The notes beneath the pieces are model-generated. The model saw nothing but the letters and a program-made list of their open reading frames with translations, was not told where the DNA came from and made no database searches. The position numbers and the translations under genes were made by a program. DNA of 64,000 bases from Bradyrhizobium sp. (GTDB lineage Bacteria; Pseudomonadota; Alphaproteobacteria; Rhizobiales; Xanthobacteraceae): assembly GCF_030697065.1 (NCBI RefSeq), contig NZ_JAUYQU010000108.1:1-64000 (forward strand). Reading direction: 5' to 3'. Positions within the stretch are counted from its first letter, which is position 1. Each line of letters begins with the position of its first letter. Positions 25,764 to 34,642 of the stretch are shown piece by piece.

Positions 25764-26815
25764 TGCGAATCCTGATCGCGACCGATGCCTGGCATCCCCA
25801 GGTCAACGGCGTGGTGCGGACGCTGACCATGATGGCGGAGGCGGCAAGGCCGCTCGGCGTCGATGTCGGTTTTGTCACCCCGCAATCGTTCCGCACCGTC
25901 GCGCTGCCGAGCTACCCGGACCTGCGGCTGGCGTTGCCGTCGCCCGGGAAAATCGCCCGGCTGATCGCCGATGCCCGTGCCGACAGCATTCATATCGCCA
26001 CCGAAGGCCCGATCGGCTTGCTGGCGCGGCGCTATTGCCGCCAACATGGATTGCCCTTCACCACCAGCTTCCATACCCGTTTTCCGGAGTATATTTCCGC
26101 GCGCCTGCCTGTCCCGGAGTCGTGGATCTGGGCGGGATTGCGCTGGTTTCACAACGCCAGCCAGGCGGTGATGGCGGCGACGCCGGCGCTGGCAAGCGAA
26201 CTGCGTTCGCGCGGCTTTCGCAACGTGGTGCTGTGGCCACGCGGGGTCGACATCCGCCACTTTCATCCGCGTCCTGTCGATCTCGGCCTGCCGCGTCCGA
26301 TCTTCCTCTGTGTCGGCCGCGTCGCGGTGGAGAAGAACCTCGATGCGTTTCTCGACCTCGATCTTCCCGGCACCAAACTGATCGTCGGCGATGGGCCCGC
26401 GCGTGCGGCCCTGACGCGCAAGTACCCGCAAGCCGTGTTCCTCGGTGCGCGACAGGGCGAAGCGCTGGCGCAGGCCTATGCGGCCGCCGACGTCTTCGTG
26501 TTTCCAAGCCGGACCGACACGTTCGGGCTGGTGCTGCTCGAAGCGCTCGCCAGCGGCCTGCCGGTCGCCGCGTTTCCCGTGACCGGTCCCCGCGACGTGA
26601 TCGGCTCGGCGCCGGTCGGCTCGTTGCACGACGATCTGCAGGTCGCATGCCTCTCCGCATTGAGCCTTTCGCCGCGGGCCTGCCTCGCCTTTGCCGCCAG
26701 GCACAGCTGGGAAGCGTCAGCCCGCGCCTTCGTCGATAACGTCATCAGGGCTCGCATCGATCCGCAAGGCGGCGCGGTTCCATTCGAGGTGGACCAGCCG
26801 CGTTTCGTCGGCTGA
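25763..26815 (+). CDS. GT4-type glycosyltransferase (family 1 fold)
   Basis: A 350-residue GT-B glycosyltransferase. DAWHPQVNGVVRTLTMM is the N-terminal start of the sugar-lipid mannosyltransferase-like group; FTTSFHTRFPEYISARLP follows. The donor site is RVAVEKNLDAFLDLDLP and the EX7E-like PSRTDTFGLVLLEALASGLPVAAFPVTG. Similar enzymes transfer mannose or glucuronic acid to diacylglycerol or phosphatidylinositol-type lipids. Coupling with an LpxH-like phosphoesterase suggests a shared glycolipid pathway; the acceptor is unknown. Confidence 0.87.
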   Translation: MRILIATDAWHPQVNGVVRTLTMMAEAARPLGVDVGFVTPQSFRTVALPSYPDLRLALPSPGKIARLIADARADSIHIATEGPIGLLARRYCRQHGLPFTTSFHTRFPEYISARLPVPESWIWAGLRWFHNASQAVMAATPALASELRSRGFRNVVLWPRGVDIRHFHPRPVDLGLPRPIFLCVGRVAVEKNLDAFLDLDLPGTKLIVGDGPARAALTRKYPQAVFLGARQGEALAQAYAAADVFVFPSRTDTFGLVLLEALASGLPVAAFPVTGPRDVIGSAPVGSLHDDLQVACLSALSLSPRACLAFAARHSWEASARAFVDNVIRARIDPQGGAVPFEVDQPRFVG

Positions 26816-26865
26816 ACCGTTTGAAGCACCTTGCCCGCCCGCCGGCACAGGCGTAACTTTCCCGG

Positions 26866-27849
26866 ATGACAATCGCCATTTTGCCTGTGACATCCGCTGA
26901 CATCGATGCGGCCGCGCGCGTGATAGCGCCGTTCGCGGTGCGAACGCCGCTGTTGTCGCCGTCCGTTCTCAGCGAACGGATGGGGACCCGGATTTTCCTG
27001 AAGCCGGAAATGCTGCAGCGGACCGGATCGTTCAAGTTTCGCGGCGCCTTCAACAAGCTGTCGTCGATCCCGCTGGAAGCACGCCGCGGCGGCGTGGTGG
27101 CGTTCTCGTCCGGCAACCACGCCCAGGGCGTGGCGCATGCGGCGCAGTTGCTCGGCATGCAGGCGACCATCGTGATGCCGGCCGACGCGCCCCTTTCCAA
27201 GCGCGAGCGCACCAGGGCCTATGGCGCCGAGGTCGTGTTGTACGACCGCGACCGCGAGGATCGCGAGGCGATCTCCCGCGAGATCGCCGACAAACGCGGC
27301 GCCACGCTGGTGCGGCCCTATGACGATCCGTTCGTAATCGCGGGGCAGGGCACGGTGGGCCGCGAGATCGCCGAGGACATGGCGGCACTCGGCCTGATAC
27401 CTGACATCGTGGTGGCGCCCGCGTCGGGCGGCGGACTGATCGCCGGCGTCGCGACCGCGATCAAGGCGCGCTATCCGCAGGCCATGGTGATGTCGGGCGA
27501 GCCCGAGGAGTTCGACGACCATGCGCGCTCGCTGCGCGCCGGCAAACGTGAAGCGCACGGCTCGAAAGGCCGCACCATCTGCGATGCGCTGATGGCCGCG
27601 ATCCCCGGCGAGATTACCTTCTCCATCAACAGCCAGCTGCTGGCGCAGGGCATCACCGCGTCCGATGCCGAAGTGGGTACCGCCGTCGGATTTGCCTTTC
27701 GCGAGTTGAAGCTGGTGGTCGAGCCCGGCGGCGCCGTCGGCCTCGCTGCTCTCCTGGCCGGCCGCATCGATGTCACCGGCAAGAACGTCGTCATCGTGCT
27801 GTCGGGCGGCAATGTCGATGCGGATCTGTTCGCGCGATTGATCGGCTGA
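26866..27849 (+). CDS. Threonine/serine dehydratase (fold-type II PLP enzyme)
   Basis: A 327-residue protein with the PLP lysine in the sequence GSFKFRGAFNKL, the SSGNHAQG phosphate loop and a C-terminal VIVLSGGNVD. It lacks the C-terminal ACT-like domain of biosynthetic IlvA, so it resembles the catabolic TdcB or serine racemase group. It would deaminate threonine to 2-oxobutyrate, or serine to pyruvate. It follows the glycosyltransferase by 50 bp on the same strand, but the functions are not obviously related. Confidence 0.88.
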   Translation: MTIAILPVTSADIDAAARVIAPFAVRTPLLSPSVLSERMGTRIFLKPEMLQRTGSFKFRGAFNKLSSIPLEARRGGVVAFSSGNHAQGVAHAAQLLGMQATIVMPADAPLSKRERTRAYGAEVVLYDRDREDREAISREIADKRGATLVRPYDDPFVIAGQGTVGREIAEDMAALGLIPDIVVAPASGGGLIAGVATAIKARYPQAMVMSGEPEEFDDHARSLRAGKREAHGSKGRTICDALMAAIPGEITFSINSQLLAQGITASDAEVGTAVGFAFRELKLVVEPGGAVGLAALLAGRIDVTGKNVVIVLSGGNVDADLFARLIG

Positions 27850-27884
27850 GAAGCAGATCGCCGAAGTACCCAGGACAAGAGAGC

Positions 27885-29147
27885 CTAGGAGAAGAACGCG
27901 ATCTTCTCGGCCTGGCTCATGCGCCGGATCGGCGCCAGCGGATCGGCCGCCTCCACCTGGGGCCTATGCAGGATTCCCCTTGATATCAGCGAGGCGCCGA
28001 GCGAGGGCTCCTCGGCTGCCTGAAGAGGCTCCCCGGAGGCTTGAAGCAGGGGTTCGACGGCCGGCGGCTCCACCGCGACGGCGATCGCCTCGGATTCGGG
28101 CTCCGGCGCCGCGCTGACGGAGGCGGCGGGTGCGAGTTCCGCGACGGCGATTTCGGCAGGCTCAATTTCGGCGATATCGTCGAAATCGGACGGATCGTCC
28201 GCGGCCATTTCGAGCGCGATCATGTCGAGGATCGCGTTGTCCTCGGCATCGGCGGCTTCGCCGGCCAGGCCCTGCGGCTCGGTCGCATCATCATCGGTTT
28301 CCGCCATGGCATCCACGGCCTCGACCGCGATGTCGGCGGTCTCCGCCATGGCGTCCGCGGTCTCGACCATCGCATCCTGGGTCTCGACCGCCAGCGCCAC
28401 CTCTGCCGTCTCCGCCACCGTCGTCGCGGCTTCCGCCGTCGCGATGGCTTGTTCGGCCAGCACCGAGGAGGCTCTTACTGCGGCTTCGGAGTCGTCAGCG
28501 GAGGCCGCAGCCGAAGTCGCGGTCTCCAACGGCTCCACCAGGGCGGCGAGCATTTCATCCGATGGGGCCGGTGGCGCCGAGGCCGATGGGGTGTCCCCTG
28601 CGGGGGCCTGCGGCGATGCCGCGGCCTCGCCGCCGCTCAATTCCGCGAGTTGCCGCTCGATGACGTCGAACGCGGTCAGCGGATTGATCGATGCGATCTC
28701 GCCGCAAGCGGCCTCGATGGCGCCGATCTGGGAGTCGATCAGATCGCAGATCCGGCCATCGGCGCCGATTTCGCGCCAGCGCCAGGCGATTTCCCGGATG
28801 ATCCGGCTGCCTTTGCGGACCGGCCCCAGTTTTTCCTCCAGCGCAAGGCCGTCGAGCGCCGCTACCCTGGCCTGGTTGACCGCACCGCGGATCGCGGCCA
28901 GCGCCTCATCGAGCCCGTTGTCGGCCGGCTGCGGTTGCCGCTGGGCGGCGAGATTTTCCTCGAGCCGCGCCACCGCTTCAAGCACCATGCTGGTGTCGGC
29001 ATTGCGGTTGCGCTTGGCGTATTCGCCGAGGAACCAGCGGCCCCGCGACGTTTCCATGAACGCCTTGCTGATCGCGTCATAGTCCTCCTCGCTCGGCTGC
29101 GCGGCGCGAGCAGAGATCGGGGACAGGGCAAATGCTTCGTCGGCCAT
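27885..29147 (-). CDS. Conserved acidic protein of unknown function
   Basis: A 420-residue protein with no recognised enzyme motif. The N-terminal ~100 residues contain EEDYDAISKAFMETSRGRW and FLGEYAKRNRNADTSMVLEAVARLE, a block that recurs in hypothetical proteins of Hyphomicrobiales (recalled, not searched). Residues ~180-380 are low-complexity Ala/Glu/Asp-rich with repeated VETADAMAETADIAVEAVDA-like units. It ends in ADPLAPIRRMSQAEKIAFFS, which looks like a conserved C-terminal peptide. It is probably cytoplasmic, as there is no signal or membrane segment. The ATG at 29147 has GGTGAG upstream; an ATG at 29165 is less likely. Confidence 0.6.
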   Translation of the reverse strand: MADEAFALSPISARAAQPSEEDYDAISKAFMETSRGRWFLGEYAKRNRNADTSMVLEAVARLEENLAAQRQPQPADNGLDEALAAIRGAVNQARVAALDGLALEEKLGPVRKGSRIIREIAWRWREIGADGRICDLIDSQIGAIEAACGEIASINPLTAFDVIERQLAELSGGEAAASPQAPAGDTPSASAPPAPSDEMLAALVEPLETATSAAASADDSEAAVRASSVLAEQAIATAEAATTVAETAEVALAVETQDAMVETADAMAETADIAVEAVDAMAETDDDATEPQGLAGEAADAEDNAILDMIALEMAADDPSDFDDIAEIEPAEIAVAELAPAASVSAAPEPESEAIAVAVEPPAVEPLLQASGEPLQAAEEPSLGASLISRGILHRPQVEAADPLAPIRRMSQAEKIAFFS

Positions 29148-29222
29148 GCAAGACTCACCGCGCAAATGTCAGCGCGTTGCGTTAACGATCATCACGATAT
29201 CGAACGAATCGCAATTGAATTG

Positions 29223-30422
29223 ATGCCGAGCGAATCACAAATCCCCATCGCATCTCAAGCGACCTCCGGGCGATTCGCCATCCGGCTGGCGCTGTTTTAC
29301 GGCACGCTGTTCGGCCTGATCGGCACCCATCTGCCGTTCTTCCCGGTGTGGCTGAAGGCGGTCGGGATCGACGCCGCGTGGATCGGCATCATTACGGCTG
29401 TCCCCGCGGTGACGCGGTTTACCGTGCTGCCGTTCATCACCGGCCTCGCCGAACGGCGCCAGGCGTTGCGCGGCACGCTGATCGTGGCGGCCTTTGCGAC
29501 CGCGCTCGGGCTGGCGCTGGTCGGAACCCAGCATCTGCCGCTCGCGGTATTCCTGATCTACGTCGTCACCTCCTGCCTGTGGACGTCGATGACGCCGCTG
29601 ACGGACGCCTATGCGCTGCGCGGCGTGGCGCGCTACGGATTGAGTTACGGGCCGCTGCGGCTGTGGGGCTCGGCCGCGTTCGTGGCCGGAGCGCTGGCCT
29701 GCGGGCTGCTGGTCGACCTGATCGCCGCCGAACAGCTGATCTGGGTGATCGCGTCGGTGGCGGCGCTCGGCGCCGTCGCGAGCCTCGGGCTGCAGCCGCT
29801 GGATAGTCCGAGAGCGGCGGCGGCGCCGACGAAAGGCACCACCCCGTTGCTGCGCAATCCCGGCTTTCTCGCCATCATTGCCGCCTCGGCGCTGATCCAG
29901 GGCAGCCACGCCGCCTATTACGTCTTCGCGTCGATCGCCTGGCAGCAGTCGGGGCTCGGCGGGCTGACCATTGCCGGGCTATGGTCGCTCGGCGTGCTCG
30001 CCGAGATCGTGGTGTTCGCGCTGTCGCCGCGGTTCAAGCTGCAGCCCGCGCTGCTGGTGGTGATCGCGGCGCTCAGTGCCGTCGCGCGCTGGGCGATCAC
30101 CGCGCAGGATCCGCCGATCGCGGTGCTTGCGGTGGTGCAACTGGCGCATGGCCTGACGTTCGGGCTGACCATGGTCGGCACCATGGGCCTGATGGTGCGC
30201 CATGTGCCCATTCACGTGATGGCGCGGGGGCAGGGGTATCTTGCGGCCTGCACCGGCATCGTCACCTCGATCGCGTCGATTTCGTCCGGCATGGTATTCG
30301 CCCGCTACGGGCAGGGCGTCTATTATGTGATGGCCGCGATGGCGCTGTCAGGCGGCCTCGTGATGTGGCTGGCGCGGCACCGGCTTGCCCATCATCCCCA
30401 CAGCGCGGCCTCGGGCGGGTAG
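29223..30422 (+). CDS. MFS transporter, PPP/LacY-like (MFS_1_like)
   Basis: A 399-residue membrane protein with about 12 hydrophobic helices. FYGTLFGLIGTHLPFFPVWLKAVG and SYGPLRLWGSAAFVAGA are typical of the phenylpropionic-acid permease group, whose substrates are usually unproven. The start at 29223 is the first ATG before the first helix. It is divergent from the acidic protein gene, with only 75 bp between starts. Its 3' end overlaps the opposite dipeptide epimerase gene by 31 bp. Confidence 0.85.
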   Translation: MPSESQIPIASQATSGRFAIRLALFYGTLFGLIGTHLPFFPVWLKAVGIDAAWIGIITAVPAVTRFTVLPFITGLAERRQALRGTLIVAAFATALGLALVGTQHLPLAVFLIYVVTSCLWTSMTPLTDAYALRGVARYGLSYGPLRLWGSAAFVAGALACGLLVDLIAAEQLIWVIASVAALGAVASLGLQPLDSPRAAAAPTKGTTPLLRNPGFLAIIAASALIQGSHAAYYVFASIAWQQSGLGGLTIAGLWSLGVLAEIVVFALSPRFKLQPALLVVIAALSAVARWAITAQDPPIAVLAVVQLAHGLTFGLTMVGTMGLMVRHVPIHVMARGQGYLAACTGIVTSIASISSGMVFARYGQGVYYVMAAMALSGGLVMWLARHRLAHHPHSAASGG

Positions 30423-31414
30423 ACCAGGCTGCCGTCGTAGCGCAGCCCGCCGTCGCGGTCGCGCGCCAGCAGCAGCGGGCCATCGATATCGACGAAGCGG
30501 GCCTGCCGCGCCAGCAGCATCGCCGGCGCCATCGCCAGCGACGTCGCGACCATGCAGCCGACCATGATGTCGAATCCCAGCGCCTGCGCCGCGTCCGCCA
30601 TCGCGAGCGCCTCGGTCAGGCCGCCTGTCTTGTCGAGTTTGATGTTCACGGCATCGTAGCGGTCGCGAAGTCCATCGAGCGATTTGCGGTCGTGCACGCT
30701 TTCGTCGGCGCAGACCGCCACCGGCCTGCCGATCCGCGCCAGCGCGTCATCCTGTCCGGCCGGCAGCGGCTGCTCCACCAGCGTGACGCCCACCGCGGCG
30801 CATGCGGCGAGATTTTGAGCCAGGTTGTGCGGCGTCCAGGCTTCGTTGGCATCGACAATGAGTTCGGAATGGGGCGCGGCCTTGCGCACGGCGGCGATTC
30901 GTATCCCGTCGCCGTCGCCGCCGAGCTTGATCTTGAGCAACGGCCGGTGCGCCGCTCCGGCGGTCGCCGCCGCCATGGCCTCGGGCGTACCCAGCGAAAT
31001 GGTGTAGGCGGTGGTGCAGGCGGATGGCGCCGGCCGCCCCAGCAGGTTCCAGACGCGCTGGCCGCTGATCTTGGCCTGGAGGTCCAACAGCGCGCAATCC
31101 AGCGCGTTGCGGGCGGCGCCGGCCGGCATGGCGGCCTGCAGCGCCCCGCGGTCGAGACCGTGCGATATCGGCTCCTGCATCGCCAGCAGGGTGGCCAGCG
31201 TGGCTTCCGGGGTCTCGCCATAGCGCGGATAGGGCACGCATTCGCCCCGCCCGGTATGGCCGCCATGGCTGACCTCGGCCACGACCGTCACCGCCTCGGT
31301 CTTGGCGCCCCGGCTGATGGTGAAGGAACCGGCGATCGGCCAGCGTTCGATTCGGGCGGCAAGAACAGGAGATTTGCTGGAAGTCGTTTTAAAATCTGGC
31401 AATTTCTGAACCAT
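30392..31414 (-). CDS. L-Ala-D/L-Glu (dipeptide) epimerase, enolase superfamily
   Basis: A 340-residue member of the enolase superfamily. The catalytic set is visible: KIKLGGD (K-x-K base), VDANEAW, VEQPLP, CADES for the metal ligands and NIKLDKTGG for the second base. The last motif is characteristic of dipeptide epimerases that recycle murein peptides. The start was placed at the ATG at 31414, just before the first conserved strand; an ATG at 31456 is possible. Its 3' end overlaps the MFS gene on the other strand by 31 bp. Confidence 0.87.
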   Translation of the reverse strand: MVQKLPDFKTTSSKSPVLAARIERWPIAGSFTISRGAKTEAVTVVAEVSHGGHTGRGECVPYPRYGETPEATLATLLAMQEPISHGLDRGALQAAMPAGAARNALDCALLDLQAKISGQRVWNLLGRPAPSACTTAYTISLGTPEAMAAATAGAAHRPLLKIKLGGDGDGIRIAAVRKAAPHSELIVDANEAWTPHNLAQNLAACAAVGVTLVEQPLPAGQDDALARIGRPVAVCADESVHDRKSLDGLRDRYDAVNIKLDKTGGLTEALAMADAAQALGFDIMVGCMVATSLAMAPAMLLARQARFVDIDGPLLLARDRDGGLRYDGSLVYPPEAALWG

Positions 31415-31527
31415 CCGTCTTGCCCGGCGTAGCCAAGTATGGCTGGTAAGCGCCATGTTCGACAAGGCGGCGGTCTGTTGGATATTCCCTTCGTGGTGAG
31501 CGGCGATCAGGCTGAGGTAGTGGTATC

Positions 31528-32661
31528 GTGAGCGGCGACCCGACATTGGAGCGCATTGCCCAGGGCAATGGATTGGCGCTGTGCGCCGCCGGTTCCTGGA
31601 CCGCCCGCTTTGCGCCGGATCTGGAGCGGATCGTCGCCGACGCCGAGAAGCTGGCCGGCAGCCGGCCCAACATCTTCATCGACGTCTCGCAGGTCTCCAG
31701 GCTCGACACCTTCGGCGCCTGGTTGATCGAGCGGCTTCGCCGCAGCCTGACGCAGGGCGGGGTGGAGGCGAAGATCGCCGGGCTCTCGGCCAATTATTCC
31801 AGCCTGGTCGACGAAGTGCGTCGGGTGAAAGCCAATCCCGAACTCGACGGCAGTGCGGTGTCGGTCACCGGGATGCTGGAACAGATCGGCCGCAGCGTGG
31901 CCGGCGTCGGCGTCACCCTCGTCAGCCTGATCGATATGCTGGGCGCGGTGCTCGCGGCCAGCGGCCGGGTGCTGATCCGGCCGAGGGGATTTCGTCTGAC
32001 CTCGACGGTGCACCACCTCGAACAGGTCTGCTGGCGTGCGGTGCCGATCGTGGTGCTGATCACCTTCCTGATCGGCTGCATCATCGCGCAGCAGGGCATC
32101 TTTCATTTCCGCCAGTTCGGCGCCGACATCTTCGTGGTCGATATGCTCGGCGTGCTGGTGCTGCGCGAAATCGGCGTGCTGCTGGTGGCGATCATGGTGG
32201 CGGGCCGCTCCGGCAGCGCCTACACCGCCGAACTCGGCTCGATGAAGATGCGCGAGGAGATCGACGCCCTGCGCACCATGGGGTTCGATCCGATCGAGGT
32301 CCTGATTCTGCCGCGAATGCTGGCGCTGGTGCTGGCGCTGCCGATCCTCGCCTTCCTCGGCGCGATGGCCGCCTTGTATGGCGGCGGTCTGGTGGCGTGG
32401 CTCTATGGCGGGGTCGAGCCGGAAGCTTTCCTGCTGCGCCTGCGCGACGCCATTTCGATCAATCATTTCATCGTGGGCCTGATCAAGGCGCCTGTGATGG
32501 CGGCGGTGATCGGTATCGTCGCCTGCGTCGAGGGGCTCGCGGTGCAGGGCAGCGCCGAATCGCTCGGCCAGCACACCACCTCGTCGGTGGTGAAGGGAAT
32601 TTTCTTCGTCATCGTGATGGACGGCGTGTTCGCGATCTTCTTCGCATCGATCGGAATGTGA
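31528..32661 (+). CDS. mlaE: MlaE-type lipid ABC permease with N-terminal STAS domain
   Basis: A 377-residue fusion. Residues ~10-110 form a STAS domain like MlaB (VSQVSRLDTFGAWLIERLRR); residues ~120-377 are the MlaE permease with VLLVAIMVAGRSGSAYTAELGSMKMREEIDALRTMG. The complex MlaFEDB moves phospholipids between the outer and inner membranes to keep outer-membrane asymmetry. The GTG at 31528 is the start, with a GAGG site. mlaF and mlaD follow; there is no separate mlaB and no mlaC or mlaA here. Confidence 0.92.
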   Translation: MSGDPTLERIAQGNGLALCAAGSWTARFAPDLERIVADAEKLAGSRPNIFIDVSQVSRLDTFGAWLIERLRRSLTQGGVEAKIAGLSANYSSLVDEVRRVKANPELDGSAVSVTGMLEQIGRSVAGVGVTLVSLIDMLGAVLAASGRVLIRPRGFRLTSTVHHLEQVCWRAVPIVVLITFLIGCIIAQQGIFHFRQFGADIFVVDMLGVLVLREIGVLLVAIMVAGRSGSAYTAELGSMKMREEIDALRTMGFDPIEVLILPRMLALVLALPILAFLGAMAALYGGGLVAWLYGGVEPEAFLLRLRDAISINHFIVGLIKAPVMAAVIGIVACVEGLAVQGSAESLGQHTTSSVVKGIFFVIVMDGVFAIFFASIGM

Positions 32662-32663
32662 CG

Positions 32664-33434
32664 ATGGCGCCGCAACCTTCCGACAACATCATCCGGGTGC
32701 GCGACATCACCGTTCAGTTCGGCAAGAATCGCATCCTTGACGGACTCAACCTCGATGTGAAGCGCGGCGAGATTCTGGGCTTTGTCGGCCCCTCGGGTGC
32801 CGGGAAATCGGTGCTGACCCGCACCATCATCGGCCTCGTCCCGAAGCTCTCGGGCAGCATCGAGGTGTTCGGCATCGATCTCGACGGCGCCGATGCCAAG
32901 GCGCGGCGCGGCGTCGAGCGCCGCTGGGGTGTGCTGTTCCAGCAGGGAGCCTTGTTCTCCTCGCTGACGGTGCGGCAGAACATCCAGTTTCCGGTGCGCG
33001 AGTATCTCAACCTCTCGCAGCGGCTGATGGACGAGATCACCATCGCCAAGCTCGGCATGGTCGGCCTCAAGCCCGAGGTCGCCGACCGGTTCCCCTCGGA
33101 GCTGTCCGGCGGCATGATCAAGCGCGTGGCGCTGGCGCGCGCGCTGGCGCTAGATCCGGAGCTCGTGTTTCTCGATGAGCCGACCTCCGGCCTCGATCCG
33201 ATCGGCGCCGGCGATTTTGACGAACTGGTCCGCACCCTGCAGCGCACTTTGGGCCTGACTGTTTTCATGGTAACCCATGATTTGGACAGCCTTTATACGG
33301 CCTGCGACCGCATTGCGGTGTTAGGGAACGGTAAGATCATTGCGGCAGGATCGGTTGCCGACATGCAGGCCTCGCAACATCCCTGGCTGAGGCAATATTT
33401 CCACGGCAAGCGCGCCCGCGCCGTCATGGGCTAG
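32664..33434 (+). CDS. mlaF: MlaF ABC transporter ATPase
   Basis: A 256-residue ATPase: Walker A GPSGAGKS (~42-49), signature LSGGMIKRVALARAL, Walker B LVFLDEPTSGLDP and the switch histidine in MVTHDLDSL. It powers lipid transfer by the MlaE permease, which ends two bases upstream, so both are translated together. The family carries LSGGM in place of the usual LSGGQ, as seen here. The stop codon lies at the edge of a palindromic repeat. Confidence 0.93.
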   Translation: MAPQPSDNIIRVRDITVQFGKNRILDGLNLDVKRGEILGFVGPSGAGKSVLTRTIIGLVPKLSGSIEVFGIDLDGADAKARRGVERRWGVLFQQGALFSSLTVRQNIQFPVREYLNLSQRLMDEITIAKLGMVGLKPEVADRFPSELSGGMIKRVALARALALDPELVFLDEPTSGLDPIGAGDFDELVRTLQRTLGLTVFMVTHDLDSLYTACDRIAVLGNGKIIAAGSVADMQASQHPWLRQYFHGKRARAVMG

Positions 33435-33483
33435 AGCATGATCCTCCAGGAGTAGGTCCCGGTCTTCGGAACGGATCGTGCTC
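33434..33483. repeat. Palindromic intergenic element, copy 2 (diverged)
   Basis: The element runs from GAGCATGATC to GATCGTGCTC and keeps the core GGTCTTCGGA shared with copy 1 at 13094-13138. The arms have one mismatch. Its first base is the last base of the mlaF stop codon (TAG). The next gene, mlaD, starts 67 bp later, so it sits inside the mlaEFD operon. Confidence 0.65.
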
Positions 33484-33550
33484 AAACGACTAGACAAACG
33501 ACGGCCCTGATGCGGCGAAGCTGGATCAGGGCCTGGTACGGAGTTACTTG

Positions 33551-34432
33551 ATGGAAACGCGGGCGAACTACGTCCTGATCGGAGCCTTCACCCTGGCGGT
33601 AATTGCCGCGGCAGTCGGCTTTGTGCTGTGGTTTCAGAGCCTCCACACCACCAAGGCGCGCAGCCCCATCCGCATCGTGTTCGAAGGCCCGGCCTCCGGC
33701 CTGCGCAACGGCGGCAGCGTCAATTTCAACGGTATCCGGATAGGCGAGGTCATCTCCGTCAAACTGGATAACCCGCGTCGAGTCGTCGCACTCGCGATGG
33801 TCGAGAACAAGGCGCCGATCCGCAAGGACACCCTGGTCGGCCTCGAATTCCAAGGCCTCACCGGCGTTGCCGCGATCTCGCTGAAGGGCGGCGAGGAGGC
33901 GGCGCCCTCGGTTCCGCTCGATGAGGACGGCATCCCGGTCCTGACCGCCGATCCGAACGCGCTGCAGGACGTCACCGAGGCGATCCGCGCCACCCTGCAG
34001 AACGTCAACAGGATCGTCTCCGATAACCAGGAATCGGTCAAAAACTCGCTGCGCAACCTGGAAACCTTCACCGGCGCGCTGGCGCGCAATTCGGAGAAAA
34101 TCGACAACGTCATGCTCAAGGTCGACGGCGTGATGGGCAAGGCCGACAGCCTGATGCTGGGTTTGAACACCATCGCGGGTGGCGATTCCGGCGGCGAACT
34201 GTCGGCGATGGTGAAGGCGATCAAGGACCTCGCCGAGGACTTCGACAAGCGCTCGGGCCTGTTGATGGCCGACGGCCGCAGGACCCTCGGCGACATCAGC
34301 CGGGCCGTGAACAACCTCGACCGCAACCCGACGCGGCTGCTGTTCGGCGCCGGCAGTTCGAGTACGCCGGCGGAGCCGCCGCCGGCGGCGAGACCGCCCG
34401 CCGCGGCCCCTGGGCCTCGCAGGGCGCGGTAA
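33551..34432 (+). CDS. mlaD: MlaD-type MCE-domain protein
   Basis: A 293-residue protein with one N-terminal membrane helix (ANYVLIGAFTLAVIAAAVGFVLWF) and one MCE domain (residues ~40-115), containing VFEGPASGLRNGGSVNFNGIRIGEV. MlaD forms a hexameric ring in the periplasm that passes lipid to MlaFE. The C-terminal half is coiled-coil-like and ends in a Pro/Ala-rich tail. It is the third gene of the mlaEFD group, separated from mlaF by a palindromic element. Confidence 0.9.
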   Translation: METRANYVLIGAFTLAVIAAAVGFVLWFQSLHTTKARSPIRIVFEGPASGLRNGGSVNFNGIRIGEVISVKLDNPRRVVALAMVENKAPIRKDTLVGLEFQGLTGVAAISLKGGEEAAPSVPLDEDGIPVLTADPNALQDVTEAIRATLQNVNRIVSDNQESVKNSLRNLETFTGALARNSEKIDNVMLKVDGVMGKADSLMLGLNTIAGGDSGGELSAMVKAIKDLAEDFDKRSGLLMADGRRTLGDISRAVNNLDRNPTRLLFGAGSSSTPAEPPPAARPPAAAPGPRRAR

Positions 34433-34590
34433 GCAAGTTTGGCCTGTCGTCTGCGATCATCACGTAGGGCTCGCGTCCTGGCGGTGTCGCTCATGATGGC
34501 GGCGTTGCCTCCGGATACAGCGAGAAACTGATCGGAATTTTCATTCAGTCGCGAGTTGAGTATTGCGCAGCCGCAAACCTCGCCAAAAAC

Positions 34591-34618
34591 AAAATGGAGG
34601 CCGCGAGGCCTCCATTTT
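34591..34618. terminator. Bidirectional terminator between mlaD and the giant coiled-coil gene
   Basis: A perfect 12-bp stem, AAAATGGAGGCC / GGCCTCCATTTT, with loop GCGA and A/T runs on both ends. It can end transcripts from both strands, that is mlaD from the left and the 1,921-residue protein gene from the right. Confidence 0.9.
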
Positions 34619-34642
34619 CATTCGTGCTCGCTGTTCGCAAGC

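Noticed and set aside
28041-29222. In-frame upstream extension of the MFS transporter
   Set aside because: It lies antisense to the acidic protein and has His/Arg-rich random composition; the first membrane helix follows the ATG at 29223.
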